Positions 45,128 to 54,032 are shown, counted from the first letter of the stretch. The stretch: 64,000 nt of DNA from an uncultured Aliiroseovarius sp. (GCF_947492455.1 NZ_CANLNB010000004.1:124001-188000); one strand, 5' to 3'. A program made the numbers and translations. Notes: generated by a model not told the origin, from the letters alone.

Positions 45128-47581
45128 CTATTTGCCCCTTGGTTTGGCGCGCAGGGTCGGGTCCGCGACAGTTGGATCCTCGGGCCACGGGTGTTTGGGA
45201 TAGCGTCCGCGCATGTCCTTGCGCACATCGGCATAGCTGGTGGCCCAGAAATTCGGGATGTCTGTCGTCGTTTGCACTGGTCGGCGCGCGGGTGACAGCA
45301 GCGTCACGCGCAGCGGGGTCTTGCCCACGGTCGGGTGACGGGTGACGCCGAACATCTCTTGTAGGCGCAGACTGATCTCGGGCGTGTCGCCGGAATAGTC
45401 GATGGGGGTTTTGTGTCCCAGCGGCGTGAGGAAATGGGCAGGCGCCTCGGCATCCAAGCGCGACATCTGGTTCCAATCGAGCATTGCGCGCAGGGCGTCC
45501 AAGGTTTCGAATTTCTTCCAGTCGGCGGTGGTTTTCACGCCGGACAAGTGCGGCAGAAGCCAGTCTTCGAGGGTCTCCATCAAGGCGGGCTCGGTCATCT
45601 CGGGCAGGCTGTCACCACCGGCCCGGACCAGCTCAACCCGCGCGACGAACCGCTTCGCCGCGTCCGAGGGCCGCAACCCCAGATCCCGCACCCCATCCAG
45701 CATCGCGTGCGCCACGATATCTTTCGGCGCGTCCTTCCAGATCCGATCATCCAGCACCACCGCGCCCAAGCATTCCTGCCGTCGCGCGATCACGCGCCCT
45801 TCGCGTTTGGACCATGCGCAGTTGTCGACCCAGCGGATTTGGTTCGCGAACAGCTCGCGCAATTCACCTTCGCCGATCAGGATCGCCTGACGCACGCGTG
45901 CTTCGCGTGGATTGCCGTCAGTATCGGTGATCACCAGAAGGCGTGATCCGGCGAGCGCATCGCCGTCGTCCATGACGGCCCCCTTGCCGCCAGACATCAC
46001 GAAACGCGGAATGTCACCGGGGCGCCGCAAGGCCACGCGATCGGGATAGGCCAAAGCCGCCATTTGCGCGGGGCTGAGATCCGGGCGCGCATCCCCCGCC
46101 ATACGGCGCAGGCGCTTAGCCTCGGTGCGAATGCGTTCAATGCCACCCCGGTTTGCTTGAATGCCACGCCGGGCGGCAAACCCCTTGGGGTCGCGGATGG
46201 CCTCAAGCCGCAGGATTAGATCCATCGCGGCGCTACGGGGCAGGGGATCCCGGTCGCTCCAAAGGGCGGCCAGATCGGCTGCGTCGGCTCCAGCCGTCAG
46301 CAGCATATGTCCAAGACGCGGATGCAACGGTAGGCGAGACAGCTGCGCGCCATGATCCGTAATCCGCCCGGTATCATCCAGCGCGCCCAATCCGCGCAAT
46401 AGCGCTTGCGCCTCCGAGAGCACGCCCACATTGGGCGGCGTCAGAAACGCCAACCCTGCGCCATCCGGGCTGCCCCATCCGGCCAGCTCCAACGCCAAGG
46501 GGGCGAGGTCTGCGGTCTCGATCTCGGCGGGGGCAAAGGGCGGCATCCCGCCGTCTTCGCCCTTGGTCCAGAGCCGGTAGCATGTGCCCGGCGCTACACG
46601 GCCTGCGCGGCCTCGGCGTTGTTCAGCCTCGGCCTTAGACACGCGCTCGGTCACCAGTCGCGACATCCCCGAACCCGGATCGAACCGAGCGCGCCGCGCC
46701 TGTCCCGCATCCACCACCACGCGGATGTCCTGAATGGTCAGCGAGGTCTCGGCAATTGCAGTTGCCAGCACGATCTTCCGGCCGTCCTTGGCGGGCTGAA
46801 TGGCCGCGCGCTGGGCAGCGAAGTCCATCGCACCATAAAGTGTGTGCAGGTGGCAGCCGCCGGGCAATCGCCCTTTCAGCGCGGCCTCGCAGCGGCGGAT
46901 TTCACCCTCGCCGGGCAGGAAAACCAGAACGCCGCCCTCGGTTTCAGCCAAGGCGGTCATCACCAGATCGGCAGTGGCGTCCGGCAATCGTGTGCCCTTC
47001 GCCAAGGGCCGGTCCAGATGCCGTGTCTCGACCGGATAGGCCCGTCCCTCGGACCGAATAATCGGCGCATCGTCCAAAAGCCGTGCCACCGGGTCCGCAT
47101 CCAACGTGGCCGACATCACGACCAGCTTCAGGTCATCGCGCAGCGCGCCCATCGCTTCCCATGTCAGCGCCAGCCCAAGGTCCGCGTTCAGGGATCGTTC
47201 GTGGAACTCATCAAAGATCACCGCGCCTATGCCCTCCAGCGAGGGGTCCGTTTGCAGCATCCGCGTCAGGATGCCCTCGGTCACGACCTCGATCCGGGTG
47301 GACTTGGAAACCTTCGCCTCGCCCCGAATGCGATAGCCCACCGTCTCGCCTGCTTTCTCGCCCAGCGTCTGCGCCATCCGCTCGGCAGCGCCTCGCGCGG
47401 CCAGACGGCGCGGTTCCAGCATGATCAGCCGCCCCTCGAACGCGCCCGCCTTGAGCATCTCAAGCGGCACCACCGTCGTCTTACCCGCTCCGGGCGGCGC
47501 CATCAGCACCGCGCGACCCTGCGCGCGCAGGGCAGCCAGCAGATCAGGGATCGCGTCGTGAATAGGCAGTTGGTCCGTCAT
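45128..47581 (-). CDS. hrpB: ATP-dependent helicase HrpB
   Basis: An 817-residue DEAH-box helicase. The P-loop is MAPPGAGKTTVVPLE (residues about 21-35) and motif II lies in IFDEFHERSLNADLGL. SATLDADP, IVLATAIAETSLTI and QRRGRAGRVAPG complete the helicase core. A HA2-like region and the HrpB-specific C-terminal domain follow (APAHFLTPLGHKTPIDYSGD). The length fits the family. Its role in RNA metabolism is not well defined in alphaproteobacteria. It is divergent from meaB. Confidence 0.95.
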   Translation of the reverse strand: MTDQLPIHDAIPDLLAALRAQGRAVLMAPPGAGKTTVVPLEMLKAGAFEGRLIMLEPRRLAARGAAERMAQTLGEKAGETVGYRIRGEAKVSKSTRIEVVTEGILTRMLQTDPSLEGIGAVIFDEFHERSLNADLGLALTWEAMGALRDDLKLVVMSATLDADPVARLLDDAPIIRSEGRAYPVETRHLDRPLAKGTRLPDATADLVMTALAETEGGVLVFLPGEGEIRRCEAALKGRLPGGCHLHTLYGAMDFAAQRAAIQPAKDGRKIVLATAIAETSLTIQDIRVVVDAGQARRARFDPGSGMSRLVTERVSKAEAEQRRGRAGRVAPGTCYRLWTKGEDGGMPPFAPAEIETADLAPLALELAGWGSPDGAGLAFLTPPNVGVLSEAQALLRGLGALDDTGRITDHGAQLSRLPLHPRLGHMLLTAGADAADLAALWSDRDPLPRSAAMDLILRLEAIRDPKGFAARRGIQANRGGIERIRTEAKRLRRMAGDARPDLSPAQMAALAYPDRVALRRPGDIPRFVMSGGKGAVMDDGDALAGSRLLVITDTDGNPREARVRQAILIGEGELRELFANQIRWVDNCAWSKREGRVIARRQECLGAVVLDDRIWKDAPKDIVAHAMLDGVRDLGLRPSDAAKRFVARVELVRAGGDSLPEMTEPALMETLEDWLLPHLSGVKTTADWKKFETLDALRAMLDWNQMSRLDAEAPAHFLTPLGHKTPIDYSGDTPEISLRLQEMFGVTRHPTVGKTPLRVTLLSPARRPVQTTTDIPNFWATSYADVRKDMRGRYPKHPWPEDPTVADPTLRAKPRGK

Positions 47582-47712
47582 CCCGCCCTTATCCGACGCC
47601 CCGCGCGCCGGGTCCAGTCCGGATCACAGGCGACATCGGCGCTAACATCGCTCAGGGCTCTGGACAGGGGCGTTTCCGCACGGCATGAACAGACCCGAAT
47701 AACGGAGGCGAC

Positions 47713-48687
47713 ATGGATATTCAGGATCTGGCCAAACGAGTGATTGCAGGCGAACGCCGCGCCTTGGCGCGCGCCATCACGCTGGTGGAAAGCGGACGCG
47801 CCGACCATCGTGCGCAAGCGGTCGAACTGCTCGAGGCCACGGCACCCGAAGGCCGCCAAGCCCTGCGCATCGGCCTGTCCGGCACGCCCGGCGTCGGCAA
47901 ATCGACTTTCATCGAAGCCTTCGGCATGTTCCTGATCGAAAAAGGGCTGAAAGTGGCTGTGCTGGCCGTCGACCCCAGTTCCGCACGGTCGGGCGGGTCC
48001 ATCCTTGGCGATAAAACCCGCATGGAAAGCCTGAGCCGCGAGAAGAACGCCTTCATCCGCCCCTCGCCCTCGCAGGCGCAAATGGGCGGCGTGGCGCGCC
48101 GGACCCGCGAGGCTGTCGCTCTGTGTGAGGCGGCTGGCTTTGATATCGTGCTGATCGAAACCGTCGGCGTCGGCCAGTCCGAAACCATGGTCGCCGAGAT
48201 GTCGGATCTGTTCCTTCTCCTCCTCGCCCCTGCCGGTGGCGACGAACTGCAAGGCGTCAAACGCGGCATCATGGAGATCGCCGACCTGATCTTGGTGAAC
48301 AAGGCCGATGGCCCGCTGAAAGAAACCGCCATGCGCACCTGTGCAGACTACGCCGGCGCGCTGCGCCTGTTGCGCAAGCGCGTTTACGATCCCGAAGGTT
48401 TCCCCAAGGCGCTGATGGTCTCGGCCGTCACCCATGACGGCCTGCCCGACGCATGGGACACCATGACCGAGCTCACCGATTGGCGCCGCGAACATGGCTA
48501 CTGGGACAAACGCCGCGCCGCCCAAGCGCGCCACTGGTTTGAAGAAGACTTGCGCATCGGCCTGCTGTCTGTGCTGGAGAATCCCGACACCCGCGCCCGG
48601 ATCGAAAGCCTTGGCACTCAAGTGGCCAGCGGCACCCTCTCCGCCACCCGCGCGGCCGAGGATATGCTAGCGCACCTGAAGCCCTAG
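47713..48687 (+). CDS. meaB: Methylmalonyl-CoA mutase-associated GTPase MeaB
   Basis: A 324-residue G3E-type GTPase that protects and reloads the adenosylcobalamin cofactor of methylmalonyl-CoA mutase. The P-loop is LSGTPGVGKSTFIEAFG. The Mg-binding VLAVDPSSARSGGSILGDK and ETVGVGQSE (switch II) are characteristic, as is LVNKADG for guanine specificity. CGGAGGCG precedes the ATG. The mutase itself is not in the window. mce at 27.6 kb acts in the same pathway. Repeat copy C follows. Confidence 0.95.
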   Translation: MDIQDLAKRVIAGERRALARAITLVESGRADHRAQAVELLEATAPEGRQALRIGLSGTPGVGKSTFIEAFGMFLIEKGLKVAVLAVDPSSARSGGSILGDKTRMESLSREKNAFIRPSPSQAQMGGVARRTREAVALCEAAGFDIVLIETVGVGQSETMVAEMSDLFLLLLAPAGGDELQGVKRGIMEIADLILVNKADGPLKETAMRTCADYAGALRLLRKRVYDPEGFPKALMVSAVTHDGLPDAWDTMTELTDWRREHGYWDKRRAAQARHWFEEDLRIGLLSVLENPDTRARIESLGTQVASGTLSATRAAEDMLAHLKP

Positions 48688-48700
48688 CAGCTTTCCCCTT

Positions 48701-48782
48701 CCTCTTGCCCCAAATACCTTGGGGTGAATGCGCGCAGCGCAGAGGGGCAACGCCCCTCCAGGCTCGTGAAACGAGCCACCGA
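48701..48782 (+). repeat. Intergenic hairpin element, copy C
   Basis: This is the most complete copy: CCTCTTGCCCCAAATACC, then GGGGTGAATGCGCGCAGCGC, a GGGGC-AAC-GCCCC hairpin, and a hairpin with GGCTCG/CGAGCC arms, ending CCACCGA. It lies 14 bp after the meaB stop codon. Arm sequences differ from copy A in a compensated way. Confidence 0.78.
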
Positions 48783-48969
48783 AACCCGGTCTAAAACCAA
48801 AGGTTGATCACCGCTAACATTTCGGATAGCGTCCCATCACGGACACCAAGAAGGAATTGCCGGATGCGAACAGCCAGGACCCCATACCACGCGTAGAACG
48901 CCGGTCCTGTCGGGCTGTCGTCAGCCCCGTTTCCCTATTTCTATTTCTTCCAGCGCATGAGGCGCCACC

Positions 48970-50799
48970 ATGTTCCGTTTCTTTGAAAATCTCATCGACC
49001 CGTTCCGTCCGTCGCCGGACGACACCCCGCCCGCCACGCTGTGGCCCTATCTGAAGTCGCAATATGACGGCTTCGGCAGGCTGATGGCGTTCATGGCCAT
49101 ATCCGGCGTCGTCGTCGCCCTGATCGAAACCAGCCTGATCTTCTACTCGGGCCGGGTGATCGACCTGATGGATGGCAGCACCACCGACAGCTTCTTCGCC
49201 TCCCATGGGGTCGAGCTGCTGTTGGCGGCACTCTTCATCCTGTTCCTACGCCCGGCCACCATCGGGCTGAACCACCTGCTGCTTGAGCAAACCCTCGTCG
49301 GAAACCTGCACGATCAGGTGCGCTGGCGGGCGCATAAGCACCTGCTGGGGCAAAGCATGGGGTTCTTTCAGAACGACTTTGCCGGGCGGTTGTCCAACCG
49401 CGTGATGCAACTGGGCGGCGCGGTCGAGGACGGCACCTATATGGCGTTCGAGGGCATTTGGTACGCGCTGACATATGTGATCGCGGCGGCCCTGATCCTA
49501 AGCCAGATCGACCCTCGTCTGGCCGCGCCGCTTTTGATTTGGCTGGTGCTCTATGTGATCTACACCCGCTGGGTCGCGCTGCGCGTGGCGTCCGCGTCGG
49601 AAAAATGGTCCGACGCGCGGTCGCTTCTGTCGGGGCGGATCGTGGACGCCTATGCCAATATCGAAAGCGTCAAACTGTTCTCTCAGGGTGAAAGCGAGGA
49701 ACGCTATGTGCTGTCCGCCCTCAAACGCCACCGCCTGCGGTTCCAGCGATTCCTGCGCCTGATGACGGAACTGAGCTTTGGCCTGAACGTGCTGAACGGG
49801 CTGCTGATCGTGGGCGTTCTGGGCACCTCGATCTGGTTCTGGACCCGTGGCGTCGTCACCGTGGGCGAGGTTGCTGCAGCATCCGCCCTGACCATCCGTC
49901 TGAACGGCATGTCTGGCTGGATTATGTGGGTCACGGTGCGGCTGTTTGAACATGCAGGCGTGATCCGCGAAGGTCTGCGCTCAATCGCGGTCGCGCATGA
50001 AGTAACCGATGCGCCGAACGCCCCCGCGCTGGCGCTGACCAAAGGCGAGATCCAGTTTGATGGGCTGACCCATCACTATGGCAAAGGATCGGGCGGGTTG
50101 GACAACGTCACCCTGTCGGTGCATCCGGGCGAAAAGGTCGGGCTGGTCGGGCGCTCGGGCGCGGGTAAGTCGAGCCTTGTGAACCTGCTTCTGCGCTTCC
50201 GCGATCCCGAAGGCGGGCGCATCCTGATCGACGGTCAGGATGTGGCGGGCGTTACCCAAGACAGCCTGCGTGCACAGATCGGCATGGTCACACAAGACAG
50301 CTCGCTTCTGCACCGCTCGGTGCGGGCGAACCTGCTCTACGGTCGTCCCTCGGCCAGTGAGGCCGAGATGATCGCCGCCGCCGAACGCGCCGAAGCGCAT
50401 GACTTCATTCAGTCGCTCGAGGACCCGAAAGGGCGCACCGGCTATGACGCCCATGTGGGCGAGCGCGGTGTGAAACTGTCGGGCGGCCAACGTCAGCGGG
50501 TCGCCATCGCCCGCGTGATGCTGAAGAACGCGCCGATTCTGGTGCTGGACGAGGCCACATCGGCCTTGGACAGCGAGGTCGAGGCCGCGATTCAGAAAAC
50601 CCTCTATGGTATGATGGAGGGCAAAACCGTGATCGCCATCGCGCACCGCCTGTCGACAATTGCCCAGATGGACCGGATCGTGGTGTTGGATCAGGGCCGG
50701 GTGATCGAAGACGGCAGTCATGATGAACTTCTGGCCGCCAAGGGCATCTATGCCGGTCTGTGGGAGCGCCAATCGGGCGGTTTCCTGGCCGAAGAGTAA
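48970..50799 (+). CDS. ABC exporter, fused membrane and ATP-binding domains
   Basis: A 609-residue half-transporter of the MsbA/ATM1 type. The membrane domain (residues about 30-330) has six helices, starting LMAFMAISGVVVALIETSLI. In the nucleotide-binding domain the Walker A is GLVGRSGAGKSSLVNL, the Q-loop GMVTQDSSLLH, the signature VKLSGGQRQRVAIARV, and Walker B PILVLDEATSALDSE with the catalytic Glu. It should work as a homodimer. The ligand is unknown, and no partner half-transporter is adjacent. TGAGGCGCC precedes the ATG. Confidence 0.92.
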   Translation: MFRFFENLIDPFRPSPDDTPPATLWPYLKSQYDGFGRLMAFMAISGVVVALIETSLIFYSGRVIDLMDGSTTDSFFASHGVELLLAALFILFLRPATIGLNHLLLEQTLVGNLHDQVRWRAHKHLLGQSMGFFQNDFAGRLSNRVMQLGGAVEDGTYMAFEGIWYALTYVIAAALILSQIDPRLAAPLLIWLVLYVIYTRWVALRVASASEKWSDARSLLSGRIVDAYANIESVKLFSQGESEERYVLSALKRHRLRFQRFLRLMTELSFGLNVLNGLLIVGVLGTSIWFWTRGVVTVGEVAAASALTIRLNGMSGWIMWVTVRLFEHAGVIREGLRSIAVAHEVTDAPNAPALALTKGEIQFDGLTHHYGKGSGGLDNVTLSVHPGEKVGLVGRSGAGKSSLVNLLLRFRDPEGGRILIDGQDVAGVTQDSLRAQIGMVTQDSSLLHRSVRANLLYGRPSASEAEMIAAAERAEAHDFIQSLEDPKGRTGYDAHVGERGVKLSGGQRQRVAIARVMLKNAPILVLDEATSALDSEVEAAIQKTLYGMMEGKTVIAIAHRLSTIAQMDRIVVLDQGRVIEDGSHDELLAAKGIYAGLWERQSGGFLAEE

Positions 50800-50848
50800 A
50801 CAATTGTGGTGGGGTGGAAAATTCCTGCCCCACTGCGCCGCGACTCAC

Positions 50849-50877
50849 TTGACGTCCCCCGATAAGGCGTCTATTCA
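50849..50877 (+). promoter_or_regulatory. Strong sigma-70-type promoter of rpmB
   Basis: TTGACG (-35) and TATTCA (-10) are separated by exactly 17 bp. A transcript starting near 50884 would have an unusually long leader of about 118 nt containing the hairpin at 50894-50915. Confidence 0.65.
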
Positions 50878-50893
50878 CCGCGGACGGAATTCG

Positions 50894-50915
50894 GGGCGCT
50901 GCCGTTGCGGCGCCC
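50894..50915 (+). promoter_or_regulatory. Hairpin in the rpmB leader
   Basis: GGGCGCTGC pairs with GCGGCGCCC (9 bp, one T-G) around CGTT and is followed by GTTTGTATT. It forms near the 5' end of the predicted rpmB leader and could act as a weak attenuator, mRNA stabiliser or protein-binding site. Confidence 0.45.
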
Positions 50916-51001
50916 GTTTGTATTGACCGGCTGGACGTGAGCGGCGCGAGGGCGCGCTGAACTTCTCACCAATCTGGCCCGAGAGAGCAAGGATAAGAGC
51001 C

Positions 51002-51289
51002 ATGTCGCGTGTTTGCGAACTGACCGGAAAAGGCCCGATGACTGGCAACAATGTCAGCCACGCCAAAAACAGAACCCGCCGCCGGTTTCTGCCGAACCTG
51101 AACGACGTGACGCTTCAGTCGGAAGCACTGGGCCGCGCGTTCAAACTGCGCATCTCGGCTGCTGCCCTGCGTTCGGTTGACCACCGTGGTGGTCTGGACG
51201 CGTTCCTGGCAAAAGCCAAAGACGTTGAGCTGTCGGCCAACGCTCTGAAGATCAAGAAAGAAATCGCGAAAGCTCAGGCAGCCGCCTAA
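51002..51289 (+). CDS. rpmB: 50S ribosomal protein L28
   Basis: A 95-residue L28. The start [20 protein letters not shown], then [14 protein letters not shown] and [20 protein letters not shown] are the family's conserved blocks. The extended C-terminal helix ([11 protein letters not shown]) is typical of alphaproteobacteria. It is monocistronic: the usual partner rpmG is absent, a strong promoter and long leader lie upstream, and a terminator follows. The single Cys near the N-terminus is in the position of the zinc-type variant, but the full Cys set is absent. Confidence 0.98.
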   Translation: MSRVCELTGKGPMTGNNVSHAKNRTRRRFLPNLNDVTLQSEALGRAFKLRISAAALRSVDHRGGLDAFLAKAKDVELSANALKIKKEIAKAQAAA

Positions 51290-51322
51290 GCCCCGCGCTT
51301 TTCTGGATCGACCAGATTTTGA

Positions 51323-51353
51323 ACCGCCCCGGCCCTTGGCTGCGGGCGGTTTT
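51323..51353 (+). terminator. Rho-independent terminator of rpmB
   Basis: ACCGCCC and GGGCGGT pair perfectly with a further imperfect inner stem, followed by TTTT, 34 bp after the rpmB stop codon. Confidence 0.82.
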
Positions 51354-51419
51354 CGCGTGTTCTACACCTGTTACATTTTGTCACTTGTCGCCCCTGAAAA
51401 AGAGGCATAGCTAAGTGGC

Positions 51420-51767
51420 ATGATCCGTGCGGTATTTGCATATGTTCTGGCCTTTGCGCTGACCATCACCAGCTTTGCGCTGGCGGATGCCCGTGGTGAA
51501 AACCCGGATATGAATGGTGCGTTCGAGATGGTGCTGTGTACTGGCACCGGCATGACCACCATCACGCTTGGCCCCGATGGTGAGCCCATCGAATCGGTGC
51601 ACCTGTGTCCCGATGGCACGTCGATCTTCGCGGCCGCATTCTCGCTTCCATCCCTTGATATGCCCGAAACACGGGTGATCGCGCGCATCGTCCCTTCGCG
51701 TGCTGTCGCCATGCCGGGCCGGGATGAACTGTCCCCGTCTGCCCGAGGTCCCCCGGCGCTGGTCTGA
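51420..51767 (+). CDS. Small exported protein, possibly copper-related
   Basis: A 115-residue protein with a signal-like N-terminus (VFAYVLAFALTITSFALADA). The mature part has two Cys (FEMVLCTGTGMTT and ESVHLCPDGTS) spaced as in small DUF2946-type exported proteins that often accompany copper genes. The PCu(A)C chaperone gene follows 42 bp downstream on the same strand. Family assignment is tentative. The ATG has no strong ribosome site. Confidence 0.65.
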   Translation: MIRAVFAYVLAFALTITSFALADARGENPDMNGAFEMVLCTGTGMTTITLGPDGEPIESVHLCPDGTSIFAAAFSLPSLDMPETRVIARIVPSRAVAMPGRDELSPSARGPPALV

Positions 51768-51809
51768 TCCCTTCTATCAAGACCAACCCAAAGACCTAAG
51801 GACAAGACT

Positions 51810-52343
51810 ATGTTCCGTATGAAAACCGTTCTGGCTGCCAGTGCAGCTGCCCTTCTTTCCATGCCTGCTTTCGCGGGTGACATCATGATCAACGACGCCT
51901 ATGCGCGTGCCTCGGGCATGAACGCCAAGGCCGGTGCCGCTTTCTTCCAGATCATGAACCATGGCACCGAAGATGACCGCCTGATCGCCGCTAAATCCGA
52001 TGCCTCGAAGCGCGTCGAGCTGCACACCCACAAAGATCTGGGTGATGGCGTCATGAAAATGATGGAAGTCGAAGAAGGCTTCCCGATTGCCGCCGGTGGC
52101 ATGCATGAACTGAAACGCGGTGGAGATCACGTGATGTTCATGGGCCTGAACGCGCCCTTCGTGGACGGTGAAACCGTGACCGTCACGCTGGTCTTTGAAA
52201 AAGCCGGTGAAATGACAGTCGAGATCCCGGTCGACCTGAACCGCAACCCGATGGCTGGCGGCATGCAGCACGGCAAGCCTGAAGACGGCAAAATGGGTGA
52301 GGGTCACGGCACCATGACCATGGGCGACGGCAAGTCAAACTAA
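51810..52343 (+). CDS. Periplasmic copper chaperone PCu(A)C
   Basis: A 177-residue protein with a signal peptide (VLAASAAALLSMPAFA, then GDIMINDAYARAS). The copper site is made by His and Met residues: VELHTHKDLGDGVMKM, then MHELKRGGDHVMFMGL, the PCu(A)C pattern. The tail is Met/His-rich (GGMQHGKPEDG and MGEGHGTMTMGDG) and may bind further copper. Such proteins deliver Cu(I) for assembly of cytochrome oxidase CuA. It follows the small Cys-containing exported protein, with which it probably forms an operon. Confidence 0.93.
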   Translation: MFRMKTVLAASAAALLSMPAFAGDIMINDAYARASGMNAKAGAAFFQIMNHGTEDDRLIAAKSDASKRVELHTHKDLGDGVMKMMEVEEGFPIAAGGMHELKRGGDHVMFMGLNAPFVDGETVTVTLVFEKAGEMTVEIPVDLNRNPMAGGMQHGKPEDGKMGEGHGTMTMGDGKSN

Positions 52344-52426
52344 GGGCAACCCTTCAGAATTGAGGGTGCGGGGCGATAATGCGTCCCCAGCCCCGTGCCC
52401 CTAAAGGGGTCTCGTCAACCCCGATT

Positions 52427-52452
52427 GGCCGTAGCGATGCGCTGCGGCCTTT
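52427..52452 (+). terminator. Rho-independent terminator of the copper chaperone gene
   Basis: GGCCGTAGC and GCTGCGGCC pair (9 bp with one T-G) around GATGC, followed by TTT. It lies 84 bp after the stop codon. Confidence 0.78.
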
Positions 52453-52459
52453 CCTATTT

Positions 52460-52584
52460 CCTCTTGCCCTAAATACCTTGGGGTGTTCGGAGACAACTTA
52501 GAAACAGTCCAGGGGACTGTTTCGTCGACGAACGCGCAGGGGCGAGGGGCAAAGCCCCTTCAGGCTCGCGAAGCGAGCCACCGA
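52460..52584 (+). repeat. Intergenic hairpin element, copy D, split by an insert
   Basis: It opens like copy C (CCTCTTGCCCTAAATACC, GGGGTG) and ends with GGGGC-AAA-GCCCC and GGCTCG/CGAGCC hairpins and CCACCGA. Between GGGGTG and CGCGCAGG a 47-bp segment (52486-52532) is inserted. It contains a perfect 10-bp inverted repeat GAAACAGTCC/GGACTGTTTC with a 3-bp loop. Confidence 0.72.
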
Positions 52585-52590
52585 AGCCGG

Positions 52591-53280
52591 CTAGCCCAGC
52601 ACCTCGTTCACCCACGCTGGGACAATTTGGGTCGCCGGACCAAAGCGTGCCTCGTCGAAGATGCCCGCTGTATCCGATGGTTCCAGGTTCAGTTCCAGTG
52701 TCGGGATGCCCATCGCCCGCGCCTCTCCGACGAACCCGGCGGCCGGATAAACGGTGCCCGAGGTGCCGATGGCGACGAACAGGTCCGCTTGTCCTAGCGC
52801 GGCATAGATCATGTCCATCTGATAGGGCATCTCTCCGAACCACACGATGTCAGGGCGGGTGCGCGGGGCATTGCAGCTAGGGCAGGGGGCGGACGGTGAC
52901 ATCTCGCGCGGGGCGGGCCAACGGTGATCGCATTGCGCGCAGAGTGCCCCGGCCAATTCACCATGCATATGGATTACATCTGTCGCGCCACCGCGTTCAT
53001 GCAGGTCGTCGACATTCTGGGTGACCAGCGTCACACGGCCAGAGTGTTTGGCTTGCAAGTGGCCCAAGGCGTCGTGGGCCGCATTGGGCGTCGCGTCCAG
53101 ACAGTTGGCGCGACGGGCGTTATAAAACGCATGCACCAGCGCAGGATCGCGGGCGAAGCCCTCGGGCGTGGCCACGTCTTCCAGATCATACTTCGTCCAA
53201 AGCCCGTCGACGTCGCGAAACGTTCCCAACCCGCTTTCAGCCGAAATGCCCGCGCCGGTCAGGATCAGGATATGTGTCAT
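52591..53280 (-). CDS. cobB: NAD-dependent protein deacylase (sirtuin)
   Basis: A 229-residue class III sirtuin. It shows the NAD-binding GAGISAESGLGTFRD, TQNVDDLHERGG, the catalytic His in HMHGELAG, and the zinc Cys pairs CAQC and CPSC. YNARR near residue 60 holds the Tyr/Arg pair that in SIRT5 and CobB recognises succinyl and malonyl groups, so desuccinylase activity is plausible. Its ATG overlaps the stop of the upstream HxlR gene, so they are coupled. It removes acyl groups from lysines, for example on metabolic enzymes. Confidence 0.93.
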   Translation of the reverse strand: MTHILILTGAGISAESGLGTFRDVDGLWTKYDLEDVATPEGFARDPALVHAFYNARRANCLDATPNAAHDALGHLQAKHSGRVTLVTQNVDDLHERGGATDVIHMHGELAGALCAQCDHRWPAPREMSPSAPCPSCNAPRTRPDIVWFGEMPYQMDMIYAALGQADLFVAIGTSGTVYPAAGFVGEARAMGIPTLELNLEPSDTAGIFDEARFGPATQIVPAWVNEVLG

Positions 53281-53927
53281 TTGAAGCCGCCATAAATGTC
53301 CATTGCTTTCTGCAACAGATCAAGCAACGCGGCCACTTGCAAGGGATCCTGCGCGGCGATCTCGCCTTGTGCGGCGAAGTTGGCAACCCGTTGGTTGCCC
53401 TGCGCGACCGCTTCAAGGTCGGCCCACGCAAATCCCAACCGCACCGGCGCCAGTGGCATCGGCCCGGCCACCATCGCGGCCCGCCCCTGCGAGACGGTTA
53501 GCGAAAACGGTGCTTCGTCCAGCCAAATCTCGGCCCGCAATTCGTCCAGAGGCCCCGCCGCACGTTCAATTGCGCCCGCCAGAACGGCAACCCGCGACGA
53601 CGGCGCATTGGTCGGGGCGGCATTTTCGGGCGCCGGAATGTCACGGCCAAATCGCGCGAGCTCAAACAGGATCCCGCGCGTTGCTTGCCCGCGTTCGGTC
53701 AGCGCATATACGCGCCCGGATTTCGAGACCAGCCCGGCCTCGACCAGTTCGGCCAGACGCGCGGATAGCATATTTGTGGCGATCCCCGGAAGCCCGTTAC
53801 GCAGTTTGCCAAAGCCGGACGGACCTGCATGCAGCTCGCGCAGGACATGCAGCGCCCAGCGGTTGCCCAAGAGGTCAAGCGACAGGGAAATCGGACAGTT
53901 CAGAGAGTAGGGTTTTGCACGCGACAT
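53277..53927 (-). CDS. HxlR-family winged-helix regulator with C-terminal extension
   Basis: A 216-residue protein. The first 105 residues are a MarR/HxlR-type winged helix: NCPISLSLDLLGNRWALHVL, then GLPGIATNMLSARLAELVEA and YALTERGQATRGILFEL. The remainder is an uncharacterised domain (LAGAIERAAGPLDELRAEIW and later FAWADLEAVAQGN) resembling ligand- or sterol-carrier-like folds often appended in this group. I started at MSRAKPYS, with AAAAGG 6 bp upstream; the longer open frame upstream is not coding. It is coupled to the sirtuin gene. Confidence 0.83.
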   Translation of the reverse strand: MSRAKPYSLNCPISLSLDLLGNRWALHVLRELHAGPSGFGKLRNGLPGIATNMLSARLAELVEAGLVSKSGRVYALTERGQATRGILFELARFGRDIPAPENAAPTNAPSSRVAVLAGAIERAAGPLDELRAEIWLDEAPFSLTVSQGRAAMVAGPMPLAPVRLGFAWADLEAVAQGNQRVANFAAQGEIAAQDPLQVAALLDLLQKAMDIYGGFK

Positions 53928-54032
53928 GCGCGCCTTTTGACCCAGTGCAAAGGGGGCCGCAAGATACGATCTGCACCTTGGGCGAAAGGGCGCCCGTTGA
54001 CCTGCGAACCAAGCGTGTTGCATTTTAATCTT

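Noticed and set aside
46406-47743. A 445-codon plus-strand frame opposite hrpB
   Set aside because: It is antisense to helicase motifs of hrpB and shows no domain.
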